From: UBA7985 sp038141425
GTDB lineage: Bacteria; Pseudomonadota; Alphaproteobacteria; UBA7985
Direction: 5' to 3'
DNA: 64,000 nt
Assembly (NCBI GenBank): GCA_038141425.1
Contig: JAYQIC010000005.1
Location: 62,001-126,000 of the forward strand
The notes under the pieces are model-generated. The model made no database searches. It had not been told where the DNA came from and was given only the letters and a program-made list of their open reading frames with translations. Of the stretch, positions 21,101 through 30,296 are shown one piece after another; position 1 is the stretch's first letter, and each line of letters starts with the position of its first letter. Made by a program: the position numbers and the translations under genes.

Positions 21101-21865
21101 ACCAAGGACGACAGCGAGCAGAAACCCAAGGACGCGCCGTCACTGACCCGGGGTCGGGTCGGGCTGGACCAACTTGCCGGGTTGCGTGCGCCTGCGCCGG
21201 AGGAACCCTCACCCCCGCGCCCCTTTGCGCCCAGCCAGATGCTCGAAGACCCGGCTGCGCCGTCACCGCTGGCGTCGCTTCAGGCGCTTCGGGGGCAGGC
21301 TGGCGAAGCGCCTGCCGCTGGGACAGCCGTCAGGGGACACAAATCCGCATCGCCGTTTTTCCGGGGTAACGTGCTCCACGCGCTGCTGCAGCGCCTGCCT
21401 GCCCTGCCGCCTGCCGAGCGCGAGGCGGCCGCGCGGCGCTACCTCGCCCGCCCGGCGTTGGGGCTGGCCGGGCCGCAGATCGATGCCTGGTCGCGGGAGG
21501 TGCTGGCCATCACCGACGGTGAGGCCTTTGCCGACCTGTTTGCCCCTGAAAGCCGGGCCGAGGTCGCGGTGACCGGCCTGATCGGGCATCTGGTGGTTTC
21601 GGGGCAGATCGACCGCTTGGTCGAGCGCGAGCACGATGTCTGGATCGTCGACTATAAGACCAACCGCCCGCCGCCTATCGACCCTGATCACGTGGCTGCG
21701 AGCTATCGTGCACAGCTGGCAGCCTATAAAGCCGTGCTGGAGAACTTGTATCCGGGCAAGCCAATCCGCACCTTCCTGTTGTGGACGGAGACCCCGCGCC
21801 TGATGGAAGTCGCGGTTAACCCGGATGACCTGCCGCCGCTGGCAAAAGTTGCAGCCAACGATTGA
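18118..21865 (+). CDS. addA: Double-strand break repair helicase/nuclease AddA
   Basis: UvrD-like helicase plus RecB-type nuclease that works with AddB. Start is probably the TTG at 18118, overlapping addB by 14 bases. Helicase motifs visible: Walker A AASAGTGKT, ALTFTKAAAAEMADRV, VLVDEAQDTNPDQWAIV, VVGDLKQSIYGFQRADP, MTAHGAKGLEAPVVILP and LLYVAMTRAEERLYITG; the C-terminal nuclease shows SGQIDRLV and WIVDYKTNRPP. Five frame breaks (near 18325, 18722, 19160, 20015, 21055) separate otherwise continuous sequence, the highest count in the window. Repaired length is about 1,248 residues. Adjacent trxA downstream is the conserved order. Confidence 0.95.
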
Positions 21866-21959
21866 CGCGGCCGGTGCCCAGACCTTAGGGTCGTCGTCCG
21901 TTTTATTTTATGCGTCCGCTCGGGGTGAGCCGGACCAAGCACCAGAAAGGAGCCAGACT

Positions 21960-22280
21960 ATGGCAGTCGTAGAAGTCACTGATGCAACCTTCCACAACGA
22001 AGTTGTGGCGTCGGACAAGCCGGTGGTCGTCGATTGCTGGGCGGACTGGTGCATGCCGTGCAAGGCGATCGCGCCATCACTGGACCAACTCTCCGACGAG
22101 ATGGCTGACCAGATCACCATCACCAAGCTCAACGTCGACCAGAATCAGGCGACGGCACAGGGGCTGAACGTCCGCAACCTGCCGACCCTGATGATCTTCA
22201 AGGACGGCCAGCCGGTCGCGATGATGGCGGGCGCGCAGCCCAAGTCCTCGATCAAGCAGTGGATCGAGCGCAACATCTGA
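21960..22280 (+). CDS. trxA: Thioredoxin, WCMPC active site
   Basis: General protein-disulfide reductase. The ATG at 21960 follows a clear ribosome site (AGAAAGGAG) and gives 106 residues, complete. The fold is canonical: VVVDCWADWCMPCKAIAP, KLNVDQNQ, and the cis-proline loop NLPTLMIFKDGQ. The active site reads WCMPC rather than the WCGPC of most housekeeping thioredoxins. The addA-trxA-folC neighbourhood is conserved in alphaproteobacteria, which supports it being the main thioredoxin; the Met would be expected to alter redox potential. Confidence 0.95.
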   Translation: MAVVEVTDATFHNEVVASDKPVVVDCWADWCMPCKAIAPSLDQLSDEMADQITITKLNVDQNQATAQGLNVRNLPTLMIFKDGQPVAMMAGAQPKSSIKQWIERNI

Positions 22281-22753
22281 TCACAGGTCAGACAGGCGAT
22301 AGACCAGCGGAAAGGGTTCACCATCGGTGAACCCTTTGTCGTTTGTGAGGAAAGCGTCGCAGCCCTGATCCAGCGCCGTCGCGAAGTGGATTGCATCGGG
22401 CAGGTCGAGGCGGAAGTCGAGCGCGACTTCGGGCACGGCCCACAGGATCGGGTCGCTGACGGGGATCAGCCGCAGGCCTTTTTGACACCGCCTTCAGAAA
22501 GTAAGCCGCCATCAGGCGCGCTGAAGAAAGCCTCGTACGCAGCGATTACGTCCGGGTTGTCGCGCCTTACCGCGCCGGTCATACACTCGGCGATGACCAG
22601 TTCACTGCTGATCAGCTCGGCTCCGGTTGCGCGGAGGTCGTGCAGCAAGCCCTGGACCAGCCCGTGGAAGTCGCTGTTCTTTTCGATGAGGTAGATGAGC
22701 ACGTTGGCGTCGCAGTAGACCCTCTGTGCCGTGCGCAGGTCCCCGGCTGTCAT
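22281..22753 (-). CDS. Orphan PIN-domain protein (VapC-like)
   Basis: PIN-fold protein, probably a small RNase. The N-terminus RVYCDANVLIYLIE carries the first acidic residue; SSELVIAECMTGAV the second; DLPDAIHFATALDQGCDAFLTNDKGF the third and fourth. A frame break in an AAAAAGG run near 22482 splits it; the repaired protein is about 157 residues. The start lies 2 bases after the folC stop on the same strand, so it is translated with the folC operon, and no antitoxin-like gene precedes it. Its 3' end abuts the stop of convergent trxA. VapC-type toxin is possible, but without an antitoxin a housekeeping or decayed role is equally possible. Confidence 0.8.
22311..22337. terminator. 12-bp hairpin inside the PIN gene 3' end
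   Basis: AAAGGGTTCACC / GGTGAACCCTTT with a 3-base loop lies 31 bases after the trxA stop and within the coding end of the convergent PIN gene. There is no long T-run, but position and stem strength suggest it acts on trxA transcription. Confidence 0.5.
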
Positions 22754-22755
22754 AC

Positions 22756-24030
22756 TCAGACCGCCGTGCGGTTTTCGGTGGGGGCCAGCCCCTGATTTTC
22801 TGCCAGAAAGGCCCCGGCGAGGTAGAGCGATCCGCAGGCCAGCACCAGCCCCGGCGGGGCGTCAGCGAAGGACTTCAGGCCCGCCTGCAGGCTGTCTGCC
22901 GTGGTCACGTCGTCCCAACCCAGCGCACTGGCTGCCGCTGCGGCATCTATGGCGGACAGGCTGGCCGCTGCGCCCGGGATCTGCACCGCACAGGCCTGCG
23001 CCACGCGCGGCAGCAGCGGGGCAAGGAAACCCTGCGCGTCCTTGGTCTCCAGCAGGCCGTAGAGCAGGTACAGGGGGCCGGTCACCCAACCCGTCACCTC
23101 GCAGGCTCGCCGCAATAGCTTTGCCCGCATCAGCGTTGTGGGCGCCGTCGAGCCGTAATTCGTGGCGGCCTGCGCCGGCGGCCTGCCACAGCGTGCCGCT
23201 GGTAATCAGCGACAGGCGCGCGGCCCACTGCGCCTGTGCCAGCCCGGCCGCGATGCTGGCCTCGTCGATCCCCAGATCGGTGGCGGCGGCGGCAGCCAGC
23301 CCGGCATTATCGCGCTGGAAGCCCCGGGCAGCCCGAGCGTGACATCGGGTTCGACCGGACGCGCAGGCAGGGCCAGCGTGCCGCGTCGATCGGCTTCCTC
23401 GAGCAGGATGGTGCGCACGGCTTCCTGCTGCGGGGCGAAAAGGCCTGACGCCAGGCTTGAAGATCCCGGCTTTTTCAGGGCAATGGCCTCAATCCCGTCA
23501 CCCAGAAAGTGCTGGTGGTCGATCCCGATCCGGGAGATGAGCGACAGCGCAACGGCCTCAGGCGGCAGGATGTTGGTGGCGTCCAGCCGCCCGCCCAGAC
23601 CGGTCTCGAGCAGCACGAAATCCGCCGGTGTCTCACTGAAGGCGATGAAAGCCGCCGCCGTCGTCAGCTCGAAGAACGTGCCCGGCTGATCGCCGTTGGC
23701 ATCCTGCACCCGGTTCAAGACATCGAGGAGGCGATCGTCGCTGATGGTCTGCCCGCGCAGCTGGATGCGCTCGGCAAAGCGGACCAGATGCGGGCTGGTG
23801 TAGACGTGGGCGGTCTTGCCCGAGGCTTCGATAATGGATTTGAGAAAAGCGAGGGTCGAGCCCTTGCCGTTGGTCCCGGCAACGTGGATGGCCGGGGGCA
23901 TGGCGCGCTCCGGTCGGCCGAGGTCTTCGAGCAGGGCATCGAGCCGGTCGAGCGACAGGTCGATCAGCTTCGGGTGAAGGGCGAGAAAGCGGTCGAGCGC
24001 CGCCTGAACCCCAGCTGGTTCGAGGCTCAT
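22756..24030 (-). CDS. folC: Dihydrofolate/folylpolyglutamate synthase
   Basis: Adds Glu to dihydropteroate and to folates. Motifs: ATP-binding GTNGKGSTLAFL, HVYTSPHLVRFAERIQL, FVLLETGLGGRLDATNI, HQHFLGDGIEAIALKK, and after repair RLDGAHNADAGKAI. Two frame breaks (near 23320 and 23105) separate three collinear pieces; the ends are intact and the total is about 424 residues, as expected. Its ATG overlaps the accD stop by 4 bases, and the PIN gene starts 2 bases after it, so the accD-folC-PIN stretch is tightly coupled. Confidence 0.95.
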
Positions 24031-24977
24031 ACCTGGTCGAAACTCGGGTTGGGCTCGTCCTCCTGCATCACCGGAAGATCGGGCTCACCCGCTGGTTGGC
24101 TGCTGAAGCCTGTGGTGGCTAGTGAGCCGGGGACGTTGCGCAGCAGGCTGAACAGCATCACCAGTCGGTCGCGCAGTTCGAGCCGGCTGACCACCTGATC
24201 GACCATGCCGTGGTCCTGCAGGTACTCGGCGGTCTGGAAGTCGTCGGGCAGTTGCTCACGGATGGTTTCCTCGATCACCCGACGGCCGGCAAAGCCGATC
24301 ACGGCATCGGGTTCGGACAGCGTGAGGTCGCCGAGCATGGCGAAGCTGGCCGTTACCCCGCCGGTGGTCGGGTTGGTGAGCAGAACGATGTAGGGCAGGC
24401 GTGCCTCTCGCATCCGCTCCACCGCGATGATCGAACGCGGCATCTGCATCAGGCTCAGAATGCCTTCCTGCATGCGCGCGCCACCACTGGCCGGGATGAC
24501 CAGCAGGGAGGCATTGAGGCGCAGGGCTTCGTCGGCGGCCCCGACCAGCCCTTCGCCGACCGCACGGCCCATCGATCCGCCCATGAAGGCGAAGTTGAAG
24601 GCTGCGATCACGACTGGGCTGCCGCCCATCTGGCCGCTGGCGACAACGATGGCGTCTTTTTCGCCCGTGCGGGACTGGTATTCGCGCAGGCGCGCGGGGT
24701 AGGGCTTCTTGTCCTTGAACTTCAGCGGGTCGGCGGGCAGCTCGGGCATGTCCAGCCGCTGGTAGCCGGGGTCGAACAGGCTGTTCAGCCGCTCTTCCAC
24801 CGACATGGCGTGGTGATGCCCGCAGTTGGTGCAGACGTTGAGGTTCTCTTCGAGCGCCTTCAGGAACAGCATCTGGTCGCAGGAGCGGCACTTGGTCCAG
24901 AGGTTGTCAGGCGTGTCTTTTCGCTCACCGACGAGGCGCTGGATACGGGGACGGACGTGATCGGATAGCCAGTTCAT
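24027..24977 (-). CDS. accD: Acetyl-CoA carboxylase carboxyltransferase subunit beta
   Basis: Beta subunit of the carboxyltransferase that makes malonyl-CoA. Complete, 316 residues, no frame break. N-terminal zinc ribbon CRSCDQM...CTNCGHHHAMS with four cysteines, then the crotonase-like core with AAFNFAFMGGSMGRAVGEG, PASGGARMQEGILSLMQM, LTNPTTGGVTASFA and GFAGRRVIEETIREQLP. A 35-residue acidic/proline tail is lineage-specific. Located between trpA and folC, the usual alphaproteobacterial order. Confidence 0.98.
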   Translation of the reverse strand: MNWLSDHVRPRIQRLVGERKDTPDNLWTKCRSCDQMLFLKALEENLNVCTNCGHHHAMSVEERLNSLFDPGYQRLDMPELPADPLKFKDKKPYPARLREYQSRTGEKDAIVVASGQMGGSPVVIAAFNFAFMGGSMGRAVGEGLVGAADEALRLNASLLVIPASGGARMQEGILSLMQMPRSIIAVERMREARLPYIVLLTNPTTGGVTASFAMLGDLTLSEPDAVIGFAGRRVIEETIREQLPDDFQTAEYLQDHGMVDQVVSRLELRDRLVMLFSLLRNVPGSLATTGFSSQPAGEPDLPVMQEDEPNPSFDQV

Positions 24978-24993
24978 AGCGACTCAGATAGGG

Positions 24994-25808
24994 TTAGCGG
25001 ACGCCCTGCGAAAGGGTACGGGTGAAATCAAGCACAGCGTCGACCAGTCCGGGCTTGGCCTTGCCGTGTTCGTCGAGGTTGCCCTCGATCTGCCGGACGA
25101 TGGCCGAACCGACCACCGCAGCATCAGCAACCGAGCCGATTTCTGCAACCTGATCGGGGGTGGTGATCCCGAAACCCACGGCGATTGGCAGGTCGGTGAA
25201 GGCCTTGAGCCGACCGACGGCCGCCGCAACCGCATCCTGCTGCGCCGACCCGGCGCCGGTAATGCCGGTGATGGACACGTAGTAGACAAAGCCGGACGTG
25301 TTTTGCAGCACGGCGGGCAGGCGGGCTTCGTCCGTGGTCGGGGTGGCGAGGCGGATGAAGTTCATCCCGGCCTTGTTCGCCGGAATGCACAGCTCGTCGT
25401 CTTCTTCCGGTGGCAGGTCCACGACGATCAGGCCGTCGACCCCGGCGGCCTTCGCGGCAGCGAGGAAGGCATCGACCCCGTAGATGTAGATCGGGTTGTA
25501 GTAGCCCATGAGGATCAGCGGGGTTTCGCTGTCCTGCTTGCGGAATTCCTGCACCAGCTCGAGTGTCTTGGGCAGGGTCTGCCCCCGGCCAGCGCCCGCT
25601 GTGCGGCCAGCTGGATCGCTACACCATCCGCCATGGGGTCGGTGAAGCACATGCCCAGCTCGATGATATCCGCCCCGGCGTCGGGCAGCCCGCGCAGGAT
25701 TTCCAGGCTGGTGTCGTAGTCCGGGTCACCGGACATGATGTAGGAGACAAAGCCCGGTCGGCCTTCAGCCTTCAGCGCGGCAAACTTGGTGTCGATCCGC
25801 GTGGTCAT
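24994..25808 (-). CDS. trpA: Tryptophan synthase alpha subunit
   Basis: Cleaves indole-3-glycerol phosphate to indole and glyceraldehyde-3-phosphate. ATG at 25808 gives MTTRIDTKFAALKAEGRPGFVSYIMSGDP. The catalytic Glu is in DIIELGMCFTDPMADG and the catalytic Asp in DPMADG; the usual Pro before Phe is Cys here. GYYNPIYIYG, LIVVDLPPEED and VGFGITTPDQ complete the barrel. A frame break near 25583 (ALAGGQTLPKTLELVQEF) splits it. Repaired length about 271 residues. Its start overlaps the 3' end of trpB. Confidence 0.95.
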
Positions 25809-27041
25809 TGGGTGGTTTCCCCATGACCGAGGCCATGTCGAAGCCCAGGTGCTTGGCGACGGTGAAGATGTCCTTATCGCCCCGGCCACACATGTTCATG
25901 ATCATGATGTGGTCCTTGGGCAGATCCGGCGCGATCTTGGTCACGTGGGCGAGCGCGTGGCTCGGCTCCAGCGCCGGGATGATGCCTTCTGTGCGGCAGC
26001 ATAGCTGGAAGGCTTCCAGCGCCTTTGTATCCTTGGCGTAGACGTATTCGACCCGCCCGATATCGCGCAGCCACGAGTGCTCCGGCCCAATACCCGGGTA
26101 GTCGAGCCCGGCGGAAATCGAGTGGCCCTCGATGATCTGCCCGTCCTCGTCCTGCAGCAGGTAGGTGCGGTTCCCGTGCAGCACGCCCGGCTTACCCCCG
26201 GTCAGGGAGGCGGCATGCTCGTCTCCTTCCAGACCGTGGCCCCCGGCTTCAACGCCGATGATGCGCACGTCCTTGTCGTCGAGGAAGGGGTGGAACAGGC
26301 CCAGTGCATTCGACCCACCGCCGATGCAGGCAACCAGCGAATCCGGCAGGCGGCCTTCGCGTTCGAGCATTTGCGCCTTGGCTTCCTTGCCGATCACCGA
26401 CTGGAAATCCCGGACCATGGCCGGGTAGGGTGGGGACCCGCGGCCGTGCCGATGATGTAGAAGGTGTCTTCGACGTTGGTCACCCAGTCGCGCAGGGCTT
26501 CGTTCATTGCGTCCTTGAGCGTGCCGGAGCCGGAGGTCACCGGCTTGATCTCGGCACCGAGCAGGCGCATGCGGAACACGTTCGGCGCCTGCCGCTCGAC
26601 GTCGGTTGCGCCCATGTAGACGGTACAGGGCAGGCCGAACAGCGCGCAGACCGTCGCCGTCGCCACGCCGTGCTGACCCGCGCCGGTCTCGGCGATGATC
26701 CGGGTCTTGCCCATGCGACGGGCGAGCAGGATCTGGCCCAGACAGTTGTTGATCTTGTGCGCGCCGGTGTGGTTCAGCTCGTCGCGCTTGAAGTAGATCT
26801 TGGCGCCCCCGAGTTCCTCTGTCAGCCGCTCGGCAAAGTACAGCGGGCTGGGTCGGCCCACGTAGTCCTTGGCCAGCATGTTGAACTCATCCCAGAACGC
26901 CGGGTCCGGCTTGGCCTCGCCCCACTCGCGCTCGAGGTCGAGGATCAGGGGCATCAGCGTTTCAGCGACGAAGCGGCCGCCGAAGATACCGAACAAGCCA
27001 CGCTCGTCCGGACCGGTCATGTAAGAGTTGGGCGTCGACAT
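25765..27041 (-). CDS. trpB: Tryptophan synthase beta subunit
   Basis: PLP enzyme that condenses indole with serine. KRDELNHTGAHKINN contains the PLP lysine; RIIAETGAGQHGVATA, GGGSNALGLFHPF (phosphate loop) and HSISAGLDYPGIGPEHSWL are all present. A frame break near 26440 (GPHPYPAMVRDFQ) interrupts it. As read, it runs 44 bases into trpA; if one G is missing from the GGGG run near 25820, it would instead end in a TGA overlapping the trpA ATG, the usual trpB-trpA arrangement, so the true end is probably about 25805. Start ATG at 27041. Confidence 0.95.
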
Positions 27042-27087
27042 GATTTTCCCGTTTTGGCTACAGAATCGGGGTGAGACTAGCAGTGTT

Positions 27088-27732
27088 TCAGGCGCGGGCA
27101 ACTGCGGCGAGAAAGGCTCTGATCTTCGCCGGGTCTTTGGTGCCGCGCTGACCCTCCATTTCCACGCCTGATGAGACATCAACGTAGGTCGGCTGGGTGA
27201 CGGCGATGGCCTCGGCCACGTTCTCCGGCGTCAGCCCGCCGGCGAGCATCCACGGGGTGTTGCCCAGCTTGGCGGCTCCCAGCACGCGGTGATCGAAAGA
27301 CAGCGCATTGCCGCCCGGCAGTTCCGCATCCTTGGGCGGCTTGGCATCGAACAGCAGCCCGTCGGCCACCCGGCGCAGGGCAGGCACCTCGCGCAGGTCG
27401 TCCGCCTCGGCCACCGACACAACGGCGAGCACGGGCAGCCCGGTGCGCTCGCGGATTTCGGCGAAGCGTTCGGCGCCGGCGTGGGCGTGAACCTGCAGCA
27501 TATCCAGCTCGACCGCCGCGAGCAGGTCATCGAGGAAAGCGTCGCTGGGCTCGACCACCAGCCCGACGCGACTTATGCGGCCCTCGGCCTGCGCGCTCAG
27601 CGCGGCAGCGGCTTCAAAGCTCAGGTGGCGGGGGGACTTTTCAAAGAAGACAAAGCCGACGTGGGTCGCGCCGCCGTCGATGACGGCTTCCAGCGTTTCC
27701 GGGGTGGTGATGCCGCAGATCTTGGCCTGACA
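27088..27732 (-). CDS. trpF: Phosphoribosylanthranilate isomerase
   Basis: Amadori isomerase of tryptophan synthesis, TIM barrel. KICGITTPETLEAV with the catalytic Cys, THVGFVFFEKSPRHLS, VLAVVSVAEADD, LLFDAKPPK with the catalytic Asp, and PWMLAGGLTPENV followed by DVSSGVE are clear. The isomerase starts near 27732, but no ATG or GTG lies there: the frame runs without stop from the upstream membrane protein. Either there is a true fusion or a base error has removed the junction. A TTG in another frame close by (near 27735) could be the start if one base is wrong. 46 bp before trpB. Confidence 0.93.
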   Translation of the reverse strand, partial: CQAKICGITTPETLEAVIDGGATHVGFVFFEKSPRHLSFEAAAALSAQAEGRISRVGLVVEPSDAFLDDLLAAVELDMLQVHAHAGAERFAEIRERTGLPVLAVVSVAEADDLREVPALRRVADGLLFDAKPPKDAELPGGNALSFDHRVLGAAKLGNTPWMLAGGLTPENVAEAIAVTQPTYVDVSSGVEMEGQRGTKDPAKIRAFLAAVARA

Positions 27733-28545
27733 ACGCTGGGGAAGGACCAGATCTGCGCTGAACACCCGGTCTGCAATCAGCCATGTCGCCACCAGCAGCA
27801 CCAGCAGCGCGGCGCCCGAGGCCAGCAGCGCGGTGTAGGGGCCGAGCCAACCCAGCGGCGCAAGGTTGAAAAGCGCGACGAAGCCCCCGCTCATCACGAT
27901 CAGCGCCGCAGCAACCCGCAGGCCGTGCAGCCCGCCCATGGCCCCCCAGGCGTGGAAGGTGAAGGCCCGCTTGGGCCGGCGATGGCGCAGCGGCACCACG
28001 GCCCAGGCCCGGGCAAAGAAGTAGGCGACGAGCACACCGCTGGCCACGATCACGGCGAGCAGTGCCGGGCGGTTGACCGCACCGCGATCAATGGTGTCGG
28101 GCTGGCTGGTCTCCACGCCGATGCTGGCGAGTTCGCGCGGGTCGTTGGAGCCATAGCGGATCAGGTCGCCGACGGCCGTCCCGAGGCTGCCCCACAGCGA
28201 GGCGCCATCGGCGTAGGTGAGCAGACTGCCGACCATGGTCAGGCCGATCCAGCCGAAGACGGTCGCAAAGATCAGGCTGAAGCCCAGCAGGCCTGAGCGC
28301 AGTCCGGCCCCGGACCAGGCCGGTGCGGGGATGGTCCGGCCGCCGCCAAGCTGGCCCCGGCGCTGCGCCATCAGCCCGGTGAACTCCCAGGCGGCTGCGT
28401 GGTAGAGCACGGCGACGGCGCACAGGCCGTAGATCGAATTCTTCAGGTCAAGCAGCCCGGATTGCGCGCCCAGATACACCAGCGCGGGACCGACAGCAGC
28501 GAGGCCGAAAATGGCAATCTGTGACAGGCTGCGAAGGGCCGGCAT
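27733..28545 (-). CDS. Polytopic membrane protein, read in frame with trpF
   Basis: About 270 residues with roughly six hydrophobic segments (for example IAIFGLAAVGPALVYLGAQ, LGFSLIFATVFGWIGLTMVG, PALLAVIVASGVLVAYFFAR, YTALLASGAALLVLLVATWL). Start chosen at the ATG giving MPALRSLSQ because GAGGGA lies upstream; an ATG at 28563 (MRDDIAMPA) is an alternative. I do not recognise the family. In many alphaproteobacteria the slot between pyrF and trpF holds the small membrane protein LapA; this protein is different and much larger. It is either fused to TrpF or separated from it by a lost stop. Confidence 0.7.
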
Positions 28546-28586
28546 AGCAATGTCATCCCTCATCAAGAAAGCCGGGAAGGGTGGTG

Positions 28587-29408
28587 TCAGATGCGGTGTG
28601 CGCCGGGCGCCCAGCCGGTCCGGTTCACAAAGCAGACCAGGTTGACCACGGTGAACACGGCGACCCGCAGCACGAACAGCATCTGCGTCAGCACGAGGTA
28701 TCCGAAATAGCTCAGGCCGAACACCGACGCCGATGCCGCACTGACCTGCAGGCCAAGCTGGGCAAAAATCAGTGGGACGCAGAACACCAGATGCAGCACG
28801 GTCATCAGGATGGTGATGCCGCCGGTCGCGCGCATGCTGTCGCCGAAGGTATAGGGCGCGCCGACGGCCGCAGCCGTGATGACAAAGCAGAAGCGGATAT
28901 AGAGGTAGAGCACCACCAGCCCGGGAATGATCGGCAGCAGCGGCGCGAGCTGCGGCACGGGCAGGTAGGCACGGACCAGCAGGAAACCCACGAACCCGGC
29001 ACCGAGGATCAGCCCACCGGGGACGTAGAGCGTCACCAGCCGGATAAACACGTTGGTGAAGGCCCGGCTCCATTCCGGCGAGGCCTGCAACCGGCCCTGC
29101 CGGATACCGATGCCCAGCAGTCGCGCCACGTTGGTGGTGTAGAGCCCGCCGATGACCAACTCGATCAGCAGGAAACTGACCAGCGCCACCACCAGCACGT
29201 CGACACTGAGCACCACGCCGCGCTGGCCGCGCAGGTCGAGGATCAGCGTCGCGGCAAGATCAGTGAGCAGTGCCAGCACCAGCGGCAGAACGGCGGTGGC
29301 CGCCAGCAGCCGCCATTGGCCCAGCAGCCCGTCGAGGATGATCTGCCGGATCGCGCGGCCGGGCGGCAGGGGCGGGAACTGCCCCATGAGGCGCACGGGC
29401 TTAACCAT
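28587..29408 (-). CDS. Polytopic membrane protein of the pyrF-trp operon
   Basis: 273 residues, complete, with six or seven hydrophobic segments (for example LAATAVLPLVLALLTDLAAT, VDVLVVALVSFLLIELVIGG, GGLILGAGFVGFLLVRAYLP, YLVLTQMLFVLRVAVFTVVN). Its ATG lies just inside the pyrF stop region (8-base overlap), so translation is probably coupled to pyrF. It ends 24-42 bases before the next membrane protein. No motif pointing to a known family; layout resembles generic stress- or envelope-related membrane proteins. Function unknown. Confidence 0.75.
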   Translation of the reverse strand: MVKPVRLMGQFPPLPPGRAIRQIILDGLLGQWRLLAATAVLPLVLALLTDLAATLILDLRGQRGVVLSVDVLVVALVSFLLIELVIGGLYTTNVARLLGIGIRQGRLQASPEWSRAFTNVFIRLVTLYVPGGLILGAGFVGFLLVRAYLPVPQLAPLLPIIPGLVVLYLYIRFCFVITAAAVGAPYTFGDSMRATGGITILMTVLHLVFCVPLIFAQLGLQVSAASASVFGLSYFGYLVLTQMLFVLRVAVFTVVNLVCFVNRTGWAPGAHRI

Positions 29409-30105
29409 GGCCGTCGATCTCCGAGAGGATGGCCTCAGCGGCTGCGCGCGGATCGGCAGCGCGGGTGATGGGCCGCCCGATCACCAGTGAAGTGGCGCCC
29501 CGCGCCATGGCTTCAGCCGGGGTTGCGACCCGGCTCTGGTCGTCGCATGCAGCGCCCGCCGGGCGGACACCGGGGGTGACGAACAGGGCGTCATCCCGCT
29601 GCGCGCGGAGCGCGGCGACTTCCTGCGGCGAGCACACAAACCCGCCCAGCCCGCAATCGCTGGCCAGCGTGAACAGGTGCTGAGCATGTTCACCCGGGTC
29701 CGGTTCAGCGATGCCAAGTCCGTCCAGCTCGGCGCGGTCTGCGCTGGTCAGCACTGTCACTGCGAGAAAGCGGAAATCCGGGCGTTCCAGCGCGGCCAGC
29801 CCTTCGAGCATGGCCCGCCCGCCCGAGGCGTGGACCGTGGTCAGCCGGACGCCGAGATCAGCGATCTGCGCGGCGGCCGAGGCGACCGTGTTGGGGATGT
29901 CGTGCAGTTTCAGGTCGAGGAAGACCGGGGCCCGCGCCGCCAGCTGGCGAACGAAATCAGGCCCGGTCTGGTAGAACAGCTCCATGCCCACCTTGAGCCC
30001 GAGGTTGAGGCCTTCGAGGCGGTCCAGCATGGGTTCAACATCCGCCTGCGCCATATCGAGCGCGACGAACACCGGGGGGAGCCTGTGGGACTGATCCTGC
30101 ACCAT
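29401..30105 (-). CDS. pyrF: Orotidine 5'-phosphate decarboxylase
   Basis: Last step of UMP synthesis. Complete, 234 residues, no frame break. The catalytic Asp-Lys-Asp array is in FLDLKLHDIPNTV; FVALDMAQAD at the start and FVTPGVRPAG plus SLVIGRPITRA at the end bind the phosphate. First gene of the minus-strand run pyrF, two membrane proteins, trpF, trpB, trpA, accD, folC, PIN; a large inverted repeat lies 57 bases upstream. Confidence 0.97.
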   Translation of the reverse strand: MVQDQSHRLPPVFVALDMAQADVEPMLDRLEGLNLGLKVGMELFYQTGPDFVRQLAARAPVFLDLKLHDIPNTVASAAAQIADLGVRLTTVHASGGRAMLEGLAALERPDFRFLAVTVLTSADRAELDGLGIAEPDPGEHAQHLFTLASDCGLGGFVCSPQEVAALRAQRDDALFVTPGVRPAGAACDDQSRVATPAEAMARGATSLVIGRPITRAADPRAAAEAILSEIDGHG

Positions 30106-30161
30106 AATGCTTTGGTTTATCGTCTCCGACTCCGGCCTGCTAGTGGCAAATTCACCGGCGC

Positions 30162-30198
30162 TGCGCAGTTTTGATGACCCACAGGGTCAAAACGCGCA
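30162..30198. promoter_or_regulatory. Interrupted inverted repeat in the pyrF/MFS divergent region
   Basis: TGCGC-GTTTTGA-CCC on the left pairs with GGG-TCAAAAC-GCGCA on the right, with small bulges (A and TGA) on the left and ACA as loop, giving about 15 paired bases. It sits between divergent pyrF and the MFS gene, so it may be an operator or an RNA hairpin. Confidence 0.45.
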
Positions 30199-30296
30199 TT
30201 GGTAAGTTATCAGCCACAATCTAGGTTGAGGTCAGAACTGCACGCCTAAGTTTTTGTAAAGGTTGACCATGGCATCTGCATCCGCCCGTCCCGGGC

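Noticed and set aside
22281..22753. Complete toxin-antitoxin pair
   Set aside because: Only the PIN part is visible; the preceding gene is folC and no small DNA-binding protein is encoded nearby.
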